From: Candidatus Accumulibacter cognatus
GTDB taxonomy: Bacteria; Pseudomonadota; Gammaproteobacteria; Burkholderiales; Rhodocyclaceae
NCBI GenBank assembly: GCA_013414765.1
Contig: CP058708.1
Span: 5,004,748-5,068,747, forward strand
Length of the DNA stretch: 64,000 nucleotides
Direction of reading: 5' to 3'
The position numbers and the translations under genes were made by a program. The first letter of the stretch is position 1, and each line of letters starts with the position of its first letter. The notes below the pieces were generated by a model. It did not search any database and was not told the DNA's origin. It worked only from the letters and a program-made list of their open reading frames with translations. Shown piece after piece: positions 47,685-58,858 of this stretch.

Positions 47685-49832
47685 ATGAACAAAAAAAAGA
47701 TCGTCATCTTTGCCCTCATCGCACTGGCCATAGTCGCCTACTTTCAGTTCGGCCTCGGTCAGTACCTGAACCTCGATGCACTCAAGGCACAACAGGCGGC
47801 ACTCGACGACTACCACCGGCAACACCCGTGGCAGGTCGCCGGACTGTACTTCGTCGCCTATGTGGCAGTGACCGCGCTGTCGCTGCCCGGCGCCTTGCCG
47901 ATGACGCTCGCAGGCGGGGCCATCTTCGGTCTCCTCTGGGGTACCGTCATCGTCTCCTTTGCTTCGTCGATCGGCGCGACACTGGCCTTTCTCGCCGCGC
48001 GCTTCCTGCTCCGCGACTGGGTCGGCGAACGTTTCGGAGAACGCCTCAAGGCGGTGGACGAAGGCATCCGGCGTGATGGCGCTTTCTACTTGTTTACCTT
48101 GCGCCTGATCCCGGTGTTCCCCTTTTTCCTGGTCAATCTCCTGCTCGCTCTGACCGCGATGAAAGCCCGCACCTTTTATGGGGTCAGCCAAATCGGCATG
48201 CTCGCCGGCACCGTCGTCTACGTCAATGCGGGCACGCAACTGGCGCGCATCGATTCGCTCGCCGGCATCGTCTCGCCCGCTCTGCTCGCCTCGTTCGCAC
48301 TGCTCGGAATCTTTCCGCTCATCGCCCGAAAAGTCGTTGAGGGGGTGAAAGCGCGCCGGGTCTACGCCGGCTGGCAGAAGCCTGCACGCTTCGACCGCAA
48401 CCTGGTGGTCATCGGCGCCGGCAGTGCCGGTCTGGTCACCGCCTACATCGCGGCGGCCGTGAAGGCCAAAGTGACCCTGATCGAGAAGCACCGCATGGGA
48501 GGCGACTGCCTGAACACCGGCTGTGTGCCGTCGAAGGCACTGATCCGCTCGGCCAAGCTGCTGTCGCACATCGCCCGCGCGCGCGAGTTCGGCATTGCCT
48601 CGGCGCAGGCGAGCTTCGACTTTGCCGAGGTGATGGAGCGCGTACAGAAGATCATCAAGACCGTCGAGCCGCACGACTCGGTCGAACGCTACCGCGAACT
48701 GGGGGTCGAGGTGGTCGAGGGTTCGGCACGCATCGTCTCGCCGTGGCAGGTCGAGGTCATCTGCCACGATGGCACGATGCAGACGCTTCGTACGCGCAGC
48801 ATCGTCATCGCGGCAGGCGCGCATCCCTTTGTGCCGCCCATGCCGGGAATCGAAGAGATGGGCTATCTGACTTCGGACACCGTCTGGAATCTGCGCCAGC
48901 TGCCACGCCGCCTGCTCGTGCTCGGTGGCGGGCCAATCGGCTCGGAGCTGACGCAGACCTTCGCCCGCCTCGGCGCGCGCGTCACGCAAGTGGAACGGGG
49001 TCCGCGCATCATGCCGCGTGAAGACCCGGAAGTGTCGGCAATGGTTGCCGAACGTTTTCGCACGGAGGGTGTACAAGTGCTGCTGAACCATCAGGCAAAG
49101 GCTTTCGTCATCGAGCAGGGGGAGAAGATCCTGATCGCCGAGCACGAGGGAAAAGAGCTGCGCATAGCCTTCGACGTCCTGCTGGTGGCGCTCGGTCGTA
49201 GCGCCAATCTGACGGGCTATGGCCTCGAAGAACTGGGCATCCCGAGCGGACGGACGGTCGAGATCAACGAGTTCCTGCAAACACGCTACCCGAACATCTA
49301 CGCCGCAGGCGATGTCGCCGGACCCTTTCAGTTTACCCACACGGCCGCGCACCAGGCATGGTACGCCGCGGTCAATGCGCTGTTTGCACCTTTCAGGAAA
49401 TTCCGCGCCGACTATTCGGTGATTCCCTGGTCGACTTTCGTCGAGCCGGAAGTCGCCCGCGTCGGAATCAACGAACAGGAAGCCCAGGACAGAGGGATCG
49501 CCTACGAGGTCGCACGTTACGATATCGATGACCTCGACCGCGCCATCGCCGATGGTGAAGCCCATGGCTTCATCAAGGTGCTGACCGTCCCCGGCAAGGA
49601 TCGTATCCTCGGCGTGACGATCGTCGGCGAGCATGCCGGCGACCTCATCGCCGAGTACGTGCTGGCGATGAAACAGGGTATCGGCCTCAACCAGATTCTC
49701 GGCACCATCCACATCTACCCGACCCTCGCCGAAGCCAACAAGTACGTCGCCGGCGTCTGGAAAAAGGCGCACGCACCAGCGACGCTGCTACGCTGGGTCG
49801 AACGTTTTCATGCCTGGCGACGGGGAGGCTGA
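47685..49832 (+). CDS. TVP38/DedA-like membrane domain fused to a disulfide reductase
   Basis: The 715-residue protein has about 215 N-terminal residues with several membrane helices of the TVP38/TMEM64 (VTT) type (SLPGALPMTLAGGAIFGLLWG; RLIPVFPFFLVNLLLAL). A complete class I pyridine nucleotide-disulfide oxidoreductase follows from about residue 233: FAD motif VVIGAGSAGLVTA, redox pair CLNTGC (Cys275, Cys280), NAD motif GGGPIGSELTQTFARLGA, and the C-terminal dimerisation domain. The latter resembles mercuric reductase and lipoamide dehydrogenase. The electron acceptor is unknown; a membrane-bound thiol or quinone is possible. The gene is followed 65 bp later by a DUF547 gene. Confidence 0.88.
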   Translation: MNKKKIVIFALIALAIVAYFQFGLGQYLNLDALKAQQAALDDYHRQHPWQVAGLYFVAYVAVTALSLPGALPMTLAGGAIFGLLWGTVIVSFASSIGATLAFLAARFLLRDWVGERFGERLKAVDEGIRRDGAFYLFTLRLIPVFPFFLVNLLLALTAMKARTFYGVSQIGMLAGTVVYVNAGTQLARIDSLAGIVSPALLASFALLGIFPLIARKVVEGVKARRVYAGWQKPARFDRNLVVIGAGSAGLVTAYIAAAVKAKVTLIEKHRMGGDCLNTGCVPSKALIRSAKLLSHIARAREFGIASAQASFDFAEVMERVQKIIKTVEPHDSVERYRELGVEVVEGSARIVSPWQVEVICHDGTMQTLRTRSIVIAAGAHPFVPPMPGIEEMGYLTSDTVWNLRQLPRRLLVLGGGPIGSELTQTFARLGARVTQVERGPRIMPREDPEVSAMVAERFRTEGVQVLLNHQAKAFVIEQGEKILIAEHEGKELRIAFDVLLVALGRSANLTGYGLEELGIPSGRTVEINEFLQTRYPNIYAAGDVAGPFQFTHTAAHQAWYAAVNALFAPFRKFRADYSVIPWSTFVEPEVARVGINEQEAQDRGIAYEVARYDIDDLDRAIADGEAHGFIKVLTVPGKDRILGVTIVGEHAGDLIAEYVLAMKQGIGLNQILGTIHIYPTLAEANKYVAGVWKKAHAPATLLRWVERFHAWRRGG

Positions 49833-49897
49833 GCCTGCCGCTCCCGCTGACCAGGATACGGGCCTGAACCCTATCGCAAAGACTGGAGAATTGCGCC

Positions 49898-50719
49898 ATG
49901 ATGAGCAAACGATTTCTCTGGCTGGCCGCCTGGCTAACCCTGTTCATTTCCGGGCCGGTGCGGGCCTTCGATCACACTCACCGATCCTGGAACGAACTCC
50001 TGGTGCGGCATGTGGTGGTCAGCAAGGAAGGCTACTCGTCGGCCGTGCGTTACGCCGGAATGCAGTCCGACCGGGCAGCGCTCAAGCGCTATCTGACGAC
50101 TCTGGAAGAGGTTTCGCCACGCGACTACGAAAGCTGGGGCAAAGGGCAACAACTGGCCTTCCTGATCAATGCCTACAACGCCTGGACGGTCGAACTGGTG
50201 CTGCAGAAGTATCCCGACCTGAAATCGATCAAGGACCTTGGCAGCACCTTTCGCAGCCCATGGAAGAAAAAGTTTTTCACGCTGCTAAACCAGGAACGCA
50301 GTCTCGATGATGTCGAACACGGCATGATTCGCGCCACGGGAAAATTCGATGAACCCAGAATCCACTTCGCCGTCGTCTGCGCATCAATCGGCTGCCCCAT
50401 GCTGCAACCCAGCGCCTTCGTCGCCGAAAAGCTGGATGCCCAGCTCGAAGAAGGCATGCGTCGCTTCCTCTCCGACCGCAGCCGCAATCGCTTCGAGGCC
50501 GCCAGCGGGAAAATGAAGATCTCTAGGATCTTCGACTGGTACGGCAAGGACTTTGCCCAGGGCCATCAGGGAATGACTTCGCTCAAGGCGGCTCTGGCAC
50601 GCCATGCGAATGTACTTGCCGACTCGGCGACTGACATCAAAAGAGTCACAAGTGGCGACTACGAGATCGAGTTTCTCGATTACGACTGGCGCCTGAACGA
50701 CGCGCGCCAGTCCGGTTGA
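49898..50719 (+). CDS. DUF547 domain-containing exported protein
   Basis: The 273-residue protein has a signal peptide (cleavage after VRA, near residue 23) and a DUF547 domain with LAFLINAYNAWTVELVL, then RIHFAVVCASIGCPML and the acidic, aromatic C-terminus FLDYDWRLND. The Cys in the ASIGCP motif and nearby His are conserved in the family and suggest a thiol-dependent activity, but no function is established. GGAG precedes the ATG. The pairing with the TVP38-reductase gene suggests a joint role in periplasmic redox chemistry. Confidence 0.85.
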   Translation: MMSKRFLWLAAWLTLFISGPVRAFDHTHRSWNELLVRHVVVSKEGYSSAVRYAGMQSDRAALKRYLTTLEEVSPRDYESWGKGQQLAFLINAYNAWTVELVLQKYPDLKSIKDLGSTFRSPWKKKFFTLLNQERSLDDVEHGMIRATGKFDEPRIHFAVVCASIGCPMLQPSAFVAEKLDAQLEEGMRRFLSDRSRNRFEAASGKMKISRIFDWYGKDFAQGHQGMTSLKAALARHANVLADSATDIKRVTSGDYEIEFLDYDWRLNDARQSG

Positions 50720-50793
50720 ATTGGCAACACTCAGGGCAGAAGCTCCGCGCCAGTCAGCGCCGCAGAAGTCAGCCTGCGGAACTCACCGAGTGT

Positions 50794-51954
50794 TCAGAAC
50801 GAGCGTGGCAGGCCGAGCAGGTGCTCGGCCACGTAGGCGTAGATCAGGTTGGTCGAGATCGGCGCGACCTGGTAGAGACGTGTCTCGCGGAACTTCCGCT
50901 CGATATCGTATTCGTTGGCGAAGCCAAAGCCGCCATGCGTCTGCAGGCAGACGTTGGCCGCCTCCCACGAGGCCTTGGCGGCAAGGTACTTGGCCATGTT
51001 CGCCTCGGCGCCGCAGGGTTGCAGCGCGTCGAACAGCGCGCAGGCTCTGAAGCGCATCAGGTTCGCCGCCTCGATCTCGATCAGTGCGTCGGCGATCGGG
51101 AACTGCACGCCCTGGTTCTGGCCGATCGGCCGATCGAAAACGATCCGCTCCTTCGCATAGCGTGTGGCGCGTTCGATGAACCAGTAGCCATCGCCGATGC
51201 ACTCGGCGGCGATCAGCGCCCGTTCGGCATTGAGTCCGTCCAGGAGATAGCGGAAACCCTGCCCTTCCTCGCCGATCAGTTGCTCTTCAGGAACCTCCAG
51301 ATCGTCGAAGAACAGTTCGTTGGTCTCGTGATTGACCATATTGGCGATCGGCCGCACGCGGAGGCCGTTGCCGATGGCGTCGTGCAGATCGACGATGAAG
51401 ATCGATAGGCCTTCGGACTTTCTCTGCACCTCGGCGAGTGGCGTCGTGCGAGCCAGCAGGATCATCAGGTCCGAGTGCTGCACGCGCGAGATCCAGACCT
51501 TCTGGCCGTTCACCCGGTAGCGGCCGTCCTTCTTCACGGCGCTGGTCCTGATCTTGGTCGTATCGGTGCCGGTAGTCGGCTCGGTGACTGCCATCGACTG
51601 GATGCGCAGCCTGCCGGCGGCGATTCCCGGCAGGTATTTTTCCTTCTGCGCCCGGCTGCCGTTACGCAGCAGTGTGCCCATGTTGTACATCTGCCCATGC
51701 ACGGCGCCAGCGTTACCACCGCTGCGGTTGATTTCCTCCATGATCACGCTCGCCGCCGTCAGCCCGAGACCGGAGCCACCGTATTCCTCGGGAATCATCG
51801 CCGATAGCCAGCCGGCGCCGATCAGCGCATCGACGAAGGCCTCGGGATACGTGCGCTGTTCGTCGATGCGGCGGAAATACTCGTCGGGAAACTGGCGGCA
51901 GAGGTCGCGCACGGCGTCGCGAATTTCCTGGTGTTCGTCTGGGGCGTTGAGCAT
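50794..51954 (-). CDS. Acyl-CoA dehydrogenase
   Basis: The 386-residue FAD enzyme desaturates an acyl-CoA at the alpha-beta bond. Features include IPEEYGGSGLGLTAASVIMEEI, the FAD/substrate segment MAVTEPTTGTDTTKIRTSAVKK, and the C-terminal QTHGGFGFANEYDIERKFRE. The ATG at 51954 is preceded by AGGA; upstream in-frame sequence has no homology. No other beta-oxidation gene is adjacent; the gene is a monocistron between convergent and divergent neighbours. Confidence 0.92.
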   Translation of the reverse strand: MLNAPDEHQEIRDAVRDLCRQFPDEYFRRIDEQRTYPEAFVDALIGAGWLSAMIPEEYGGSGLGLTAASVIMEEINRSGGNAGAVHGQMYNMGTLLRNGSRAQKEKYLPGIAAGRLRIQSMAVTEPTTGTDTTKIRTSAVKKDGRYRVNGQKVWISRVQHSDLMILLARTTPLAEVQRKSEGLSIFIVDLHDAIGNGLRVRPIANMVNHETNELFFDDLEVPEEQLIGEEGQGFRYLLDGLNAERALIAAECIGDGYWFIERATRYAKERIVFDRPIGQNQGVQFPIADALIEIEAANLMRFRACALFDALQPCGAEANMAKYLAAKASWEAANVCLQTHGGFGFANEYDIERKFRETRLYQVAPISTNLIYAYVAEHLLGLPRSF

Positions 51955-52154
51955 TGCAGTCCTTTCCTGTCTTCGTGGCGTGTATTTACCCGAGGTTCTA
52001 TCGCCCGGTTCACACGGCAGGCGAACCCCGTGACGGAGAGTAGCAATGCCCTGCAGATTTGCAAGCCGGCGATTGTCAGGATTCCCCTTGCCCAAGAAGA
52101 GGCGGCCTAATTCTTATGTGATAATCCGGGGCAGGTTGTTACCGGAAACTGTCC

Positions 52155-55100
52155 GTGGAATCTCTGCTCGTCATGGCCGCGCTCTTCTTCGTGGTCGGCC
52201 CGATCGTCATGTTGTTTCTGCTCCTGGGCATGCGCAGCCGATTGGCGACCCTGGAGCGCCAGGTCAAGGAACTTCAGGCACAACTGCAATGGCTCTACCG
52301 GCACGCAGAGGCCAGGATTTCGCCTGCTGTGACCGCGACGCCCGAGGTTTCCGAAACGCCGCTGGTCGAAGCCGGGATGGCACCCTCCGAACCCGTACGC
52401 GCAGCAAAGATCGCATCGGCTCCCGCTGAGTCTCCCGTCGCAGCCGTCCAGAAGGAATTCGATCCGGCCTCCGACCCGGGTTCCGCCCCCCTTCCGGGTT
52501 GGGGCAAGGAGCCGGCCATCGAGTCCGAGCCGCTGATCCAGGCCACACCTGCCGAACCAGAGCCCACCCACCAGTGCAAGGACGAAGCGCGCGACTTGCC
52601 CGCACCGCCACGCTGGCTGGCCAAGGCCCGGGAATGGTTGTTCGGCGGCAATCTGGTGGCCAAGATCGGTCTGCTGATCCTCTTCTTTGGCGTCAGTTTC
52701 CTGCTCAAGTATGCCGCGGCGCGCGTATCGGTGCCGATCGAATTCCGACTGGCCGGCATCGTTCTGGCCGACATCGGCCTGCTTCTCTGGGGCTGGCGCA
52801 TTCGCCATTCGCGGCCATCGATCAGCCTGCCGGTACAGGGCGGAGCGATGGGCATCCTGATACTCGTGACCTTTGCCGCCTTCCGGCTTTACGACCTGAT
52901 TCCGGGGGGGCTGGCGTTCGGCCTGCTGTTGCTGCTGACCTTTTTCACCTGTCTCCTGGCTGTCCTGCAGGATGCCGTCTGGCTGGCGGTGTTCGGCATC
53001 GTTGGCGGTTTCGCCGCGCCGATCCTGACCTCGACCGGGCACGGCAGCCACGTCGCCCTGTTCTCCTACTACGCCCTGCTCAACGCCGGTATCCTGGCGA
53101 TTGCGCTCAAGCGCTCGTGGCGCCTGCTCAACCTGCTCGGTTTCGTGTTTACCTTCCTGGTTGGCACCACCTGGGGGGTGCTGCGCTACCAGCCGGAGAA
53201 CTACCTGTCGGTGCAGGCCTTTCTCGTCCTGTTCTTCGTTTTCTATGTCGCCATTGCCATTCTCTACGCCACCCGGCAGGCGCCACGGCTCAGGCACTAT
53301 GTCGACGGGACGCTGGTCTTCGGCACGCCGCTGCTGGCCTTCGGCCTGCAATACGGCTTGGTACATGAAACGGCTTTCGGGATGGCTTTCTCGGCGCTGG
53401 CGCTCGGGCTGTTCTACATCGGCCTGACGTTCCTGCTCTGGCGACGGCGGGCTGATTCGCTCAAGCTGCTCGTCGAATCGTTCCTGGCGCTCGGCATTGT
53501 CTTCGGCACGCTGGCCATTCCGTTTGCGCTCGATGGCCGCTGGACGGCTGCCGCCTGGGCGCTCGAGGGGGCCGGCATCGTCTGGGTCGGGTTGCGGCAA
53601 AAGCAGACCCTGGCCTGGATTTTCGGCGTGCTGGTGCAGCTGGGCGCCTGGGTCTCCTTCATTGGCTCGGTGCACGGGCTAGCGCCTGAAATCGCTGCCC
53701 AATCCAATCTCTGGCTTGGTTTCCTGCTGCTTGCGATCACCGCCTTCCTGATGGCGATCAGTTTCCGCAAGGAGACTAGCCGCGTGTTCGAGGAAACCGA
53801 AGGAGCGGCGGGCAAGAATGCCATTCTGCCGATGGTCATTCTGACATGGCTATCCACCATCTTTCTCGGCTTTGCCGCGATCTGGCTTCTCGTCGGTACG
53901 TGGAACGAGATCTGGCTGCATGGCGGAAAGCAGATGACCAACCTGCTGGTATTGAGCGCACTGGCCGTTGCTGGTCTCCTTCTCGTCATCGCCAGACGGC
54001 TTGATTGGGGTGTTTCGCGCATTTTCTCGCTGGTTCCGCACGCCTTGGTCGGTGCCGCTTTCCTGGTCCTGATGGATTCGGGTCGGATCTGGGAATCCCG
54101 CCCAATGGGCAACAAGCTGTTCGAGACCGACTTTCTCGGCGCGCTGCTGATCGCTGTCGGCGCGGCATTCACCGGTCTGGTCTTTCATCGCCAGCCGCTC
54201 GCGAGTCATCGTCGGATTTCCCGCCTGCTGCTCGGGTGGAGCGCGTTCTGTTGGTTTATTTTCGTGCTCGGCATCTTCAACGCCTGGGGTGAGCAGATCC
54301 TGGCCCGCTACAACCTGTTCGTCGAGACCGGCTACCCGCGTGTCCATCCGCTTTATGGCGTTCTGGTGGCGCTCGGAACGCCGGGTTTTATCTGGCTTTC
54401 GCGCCGTCAGGAATGGCCCGACCTGCGTTGGCTGGCCACCGCCGTCTGGCCGGCCTTGTTGCTTGTCCTGCTGGGCGTATTCCAGCAGCTCCATGGCTCG
54501 CCGCCATACATCCCGGGGCTGCCGGTGTGGATTGTCTTGATCGCCTTGTGGCTGGCCAGCGAATGGCTGCTGCGCGACGGTGAACGTGCGTCCTGGTTGC
54601 TGCCGGCTCAGCATCCCAAGGTGCTGCGTTCATTGCATACCCTGCGTACGGTCGGCCCCTGGCTGATTCTCTGGCCACTGGTGCAGAACCTGGTGCTGAT
54701 TGGTTTGCGTATCGATTCGGCAGAACAGGGCGTACTGCTGGCCGGGGTGGGGTGGTCCGCTGCCATCGGCTGGTCGCGCTATCTGCCGGCGTGGGTGGCG
54801 ATGGCCTGCCTCGCCCTGCTGATTCCGCGCGCACGCAACGAACGCTGGCCGACGTGGCCGGTTGCCGGGTGGTACCGTGACGTGCTGCTGCCGCTCGGCG
54901 CGCTGTACTCGCTGGCGCTGGTCGTGGTGTGGAATCTGACGCAGGATGGCGTGATGGCTCCGCTACCTTATCTGCCGATCCTGAATCCGCTCGATCTGAC
55001 CACCGGCTTTGCCGCCCTGCTGGCCATTTCCGCCTGGCGGCTGCGCGGGAAACCCGAGGGTGGTGCGCTGGCCAGACTGACAACCCGCCTTCCGCAACTG

Positions 55101-55463
55101 CTCATGGTCGCCGCCTACGCCTGGTTCAACCTGATGCTGCTGCGTACGGCCGCCCACTTCCTCGCCATTCCCTATCGTGCCGAGCCGCTGTTCCACTCGC
55201 AGTTTGTGCAGGCCATGCTGGCTCTGGTGTGGAGCACCAGCGCGCTGGTGCTGATGCGTGTTGCCGCGCGGCAGCGGCAGCGCGCGCTGTGGATGGCCGG
55301 TGCCGCCTTGCTGGCCCTGGTGGTCTTCAAACTGTTCATGGTCGATCTCTCCAACGTGGGCGGCATCGAACGTATCATCTCCTTCCTCGGTGTGGGCATC
55401 CTCATGCTGGCCATCGGCTACCTGGCGCCATTCCCCTCTGCAAAATCCACCGCTACCGAATGA
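52155..55463 (+). CDS. DUF2339 polytopic membrane protein
   Basis: The 1102-residue protein has an N-terminal helix, a short coiled coil (residues about 28-50), a proline/alanine/glutamate-rich linker to about 155, then about two dozen or more hydrophobic segments to the end. The family signature begins WLFGGNLVAKIGLLILFFGVSFLLKYA. Start is GTG 52155, or ATG 52173. Function unknown; families of this type are proposed to be envelope proteins. It overlaps the DUF3999 gene by 4 bp (ATGA), a recurrent pairing. Confidence 0.87.
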   Translation: MESLLVMAALFFVVGPIVMLFLLLGMRSRLATLERQVKELQAQLQWLYRHAEARISPAVTATPEVSETPLVEAGMAPSEPVRAAKIASAPAESPVAAVQKEFDPASDPGSAPLPGWGKEPAIESEPLIQATPAEPEPTHQCKDEARDLPAPPRWLAKAREWLFGGNLVAKIGLLILFFGVSFLLKYAAARVSVPIEFRLAGIVLADIGLLLWGWRIRHSRPSISLPVQGGAMGILILVTFAAFRLYDLIPGGLAFGLLLLLTFFTCLLAVLQDAVWLAVFGIVGGFAAPILTSTGHGSHVALFSYYALLNAGILAIALKRSWRLLNLLGFVFTFLVGTTWGVLRYQPENYLSVQAFLVLFFVFYVAIAILYATRQAPRLRHYVDGTLVFGTPLLAFGLQYGLVHETAFGMAFSALALGLFYIGLTFLLWRRRADSLKLLVESFLALGIVFGTLAIPFALDGRWTAAAWALEGAGIVWVGLRQKQTLAWIFGVLVQLGAWVSFIGSVHGLAPEIAAQSNLWLGFLLLAITAFLMAISFRKETSRVFEETEGAAGKNAILPMVILTWLSTIFLGFAAIWLLVGTWNEIWLHGGKQMTNLLVLSALAVAGLLLVIARRLDWGVSRIFSLVPHALVGAAFLVLMDSGRIWESRPMGNKLFETDFLGALLIAVGAAFTGLVFHRQPLASHRRISRLLLGWSAFCWFIFVLGIFNAWGEQILARYNLFVETGYPRVHPLYGVLVALGTPGFIWLSRRQEWPDLRWLATAVWPALLLVLLGVFQQLHGSPPYIPGLPVWIVLIALWLASEWLLRDGERASWLLPAQHPKVLRSLHTLRTVGPWLILWPLVQNLVLIGLRIDSAEQGVLLAGVGWSAAIGWSRYLPAWVAMACLALLIPRARNERWPTWPVAGWYRDVLLPLGALYSLALVVVWNLTQDGVMAPLPYLPILNPLDLTTGFAALLAISAWRLRGKPEGGALARLTTRLPQLLMVAAYAWFNLMLLRTAAHFLAIPYRAEPLFHSQFVQAMLALVWSTSALVLMRVAARQRQRALWMAGAALLALVVFKLFMVDLSNVGGIERIISFLGVGILMLAIGYLAPFPSAKSTATE

Positions 55464-56944
55464 CGACCATGCATCAAGCTCCCGCCAAAACCGCGTCTGC
55501 CTTTCTGTTCCTGCTGTGCATGGCCTCGAGTTGCGCTGCATCGCCGCCAGGAAGCGATACGCCGGCCGACTATTCTCATGCCTTGCCCTTGCAGGTCAAC
55601 GGCAAACAAGGCGTGGTTGCACTGCGCCTGCCGCAGTCGGTCTATCTGCATGCCCGGACTGCTGGCCTGGATGATCTGCGAGTCTTCGATGCCCAGGGCA
55701 CTGCTCAGCCCCATGCCCTGCATCGTCCGCCGGAGCAGCGACTGGAGCTGCGGACCTGGCTGGCGGCGAGAATTTTTCCCGTTCACTCGAAGACGCGCAT
55801 GGCAGCCGGGGGCTCTTCCGCCATCGATATCGACATCCAGACGCGTTCTGACGGGAGCGTCCTGTCAGTACAGGCGCATGCCGGCAAGGCGAATGACCGT
55901 GGCGGTACCGTCCTCGACAGCCTGATTCTCGATTTCGGCCCAGTCGAAAAGGGCAAGGACAAGGACAACGAAACCGCTACGGCGCACATCGAAGCGTTGC
56001 GTTTCGGTGCGCCGAAGGGGCGGGCCAATTACAACGCCCAGATCTGGCTGGAAACCAGCAACGACCTGAGGCAATGGTCCGCCATCGGCGCTGCCGAACT
56101 TGGCTGGCTGAGCAACGACAACGCCCAGATGCTGGCCCATGACCGTCTCGAATTGAGTACACAGATATTCCGCTACGCTCGCCTGACCTGGCGTCGTGGC
56201 GAGCCTGTCCTCTTTGCCGACATCCAGGCTGAAGTCGTCACCCGACAACGCAGCGAACCTTTTCGCGAAACCCTCTGGCTCAAGCCCGTGTCCGGACAGC
56301 AGGCCGGGGATCTGCTCTACAAGGCCAGCATCGCCATGCCAGTCGAACAGATCAGCGTCAAGCTGAGCGAGGCCAACATCGTCTACCCAATGGCGCTCGG
56401 GGCCTACGTCGAACGGCCAAGCCGGCAAGTCGGCAAGGCGACGGAATGGGTCTTTCAGCCGAGCGCTCGCGCCACCTTCTACCAGATCACCCAGAACGGC
56501 GAGACCCGACGTTCCGGTCCGCTGACGATCCGCCCTGGCCACCAGCAGGAGTGGGTGATCCGTCCGCTGAATGCCGCGGCCACGGCGCAGCCCGAACTGG
56601 GCCTGACCTGGCAACCGGCGACGCTGGTTTTTCTCGCTGGCGGCACGCCCCCCTATCGCCTGCACTTTGGCCACCCCGATGCCCGCCCGACCAGCCAGCC
56701 GCTCAGCCAGGTCGCACCCGGTTTTACTGCAAACGAACTCGGCCAGCTGGAATCTGCTCAGGTCGGCGAACTAAAAAGCGGCAACACCGGCACGGCTGCT
56801 GAAAGCGCCGCGGCGCAAGCCGGCCGCTCGGCGCGCAATCGCACTTACGTCCTGTGGGGCGTTCTGCTGCTCGGCGTGCTCGTGTTGGGCGGAATGGCGT
56901 GGCGGCTTGTCAGACAGATGAACAATAGTGCGTCGAAACGTTGA
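55460..56944 (+). CDS. DUF3999 family exported membrane protein
   Basis: The 494-residue protein has a signal peptide (about residues 10-27, SSCAAS), a long beta-rich extracytoplasmic region (DLRVFDAQGTAQPHAL; RYARLTWRRGEPVLFAD) and one C-terminal transmembrane helix (about 462-484) with a short basic tail. The ATG at 55460 overlaps the upstream stop, giving the family start. The role is unknown; the coupling to the DUF2339 gene suggests that the two form an inner-membrane complex with this protein as the periplasmic part. Confidence 0.85.
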   Translation: MTTMHQAPAKTASAFLFLLCMASSCAASPPGSDTPADYSHALPLQVNGKQGVVALRLPQSVYLHARTAGLDDLRVFDAQGTAQPHALHRPPEQRLELRTWLAARIFPVHSKTRMAAGGSSAIDIDIQTRSDGSVLSVQAHAGKANDRGGTVLDSLILDFGPVEKGKDKDNETATAHIEALRFGAPKGRANYNAQIWLETSNDLRQWSAIGAAELGWLSNDNAQMLAHDRLELSTQIFRYARLTWRRGEPVLFADIQAEVVTRQRSEPFRETLWLKPVSGQQAGDLLYKASIAMPVEQISVKLSEANIVYPMALGAYVERPSRQVGKATEWVFQPSARATFYQITQNGETRRSGPLTIRPGHQQEWVIRPLNAAATAQPELGLTWQPATLVFLAGGTPPYRLHFGHPDARPTSQPLSQVAPGFTANELGQLESAQVGELKSGNTGTAAESAAAQAGRSARNRTYVLWGVLLLGVLVLGGMAWRLVRQMNNSASKR

Positions 56945-57039
56945 GGAGATCAACGATGAACATCGACAGGCCTGCGAATTTCGCTTCAGCAAGCGGCGTC
57001 GGGTGCGAAGCAGAATAGCCCCCAGCAAACTGGCATCGC

Positions 57040-57368
57040 TCACCCATTGCGGTTGTGTATCGCACCAAGCACGCTGCTGATCACCCCGCAGGCCAGGGTG
57101 ATCGCCAGAACCAGCTCGCCGGTAGTCTGTTCGGGGCCGACGATCGAAGACCAGACGGCGGCAGCCAGGCCACCTGCCAGCAAGCCGAAGACCCCGCCGA
57201 TGAACACACCACGCTTGATTGCGCCACGCCGACCATCTTCGCCACAGCAATACGGGCAATAGGATGAACCGGCAGGCACCAGGCGCTCGCAACTGGGGCA
57301 GAGAATCCTTTCGCCGACTTCGGCTGGCGCTTGCTCTGCCAAACTCCTGGGGCCTTCTGCAGGCGACA

Positions 57369-57369
<1 letters not shown>
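57040..57369 (-). CDS. Small zinc-ribbon membrane protein
   Basis: The 109-residue protein has a zinc ribbon (CPSCERLVPAGSSYCPYC, two CxxC knuckles 15 residues apart) followed by two hydrophobic segments (about 58-75 and 85-102). The ATG at 57369 overlaps the purB stop (TGATG), which fixes the start and implies coupling to purB. No family is recognised; it would sit in the inner membrane with the ribbon in the cytoplasm. Confidence 0.7.
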
Positions 57370-58775
<1,406 letters not shown>

Positions 58776-58858
58776 CTACCTGTCAGTGAGATTTAGCCGT
58801 AAACGGGATACAGGCACGATGCTATAATCTTGTGCAAGCAATTACCCTCAGGAAGCCA

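Noticed and set aside
47487-49772. 761-codon open frame on the minus strand
   Set aside because: It is exactly antisense to the TVP38-reductase gene, whose motifs are unmistakable; the antisense translation has no recognisable domain and arises from GC-rich codon usage.
52107-53675. 522-codon minus-strand frame rich in Gln, Arg and Glu
   Set aside because: It is a shadow of the DUF2339 membrane gene; the repetitive composition mirrors hydrophobic codons on the other strand.
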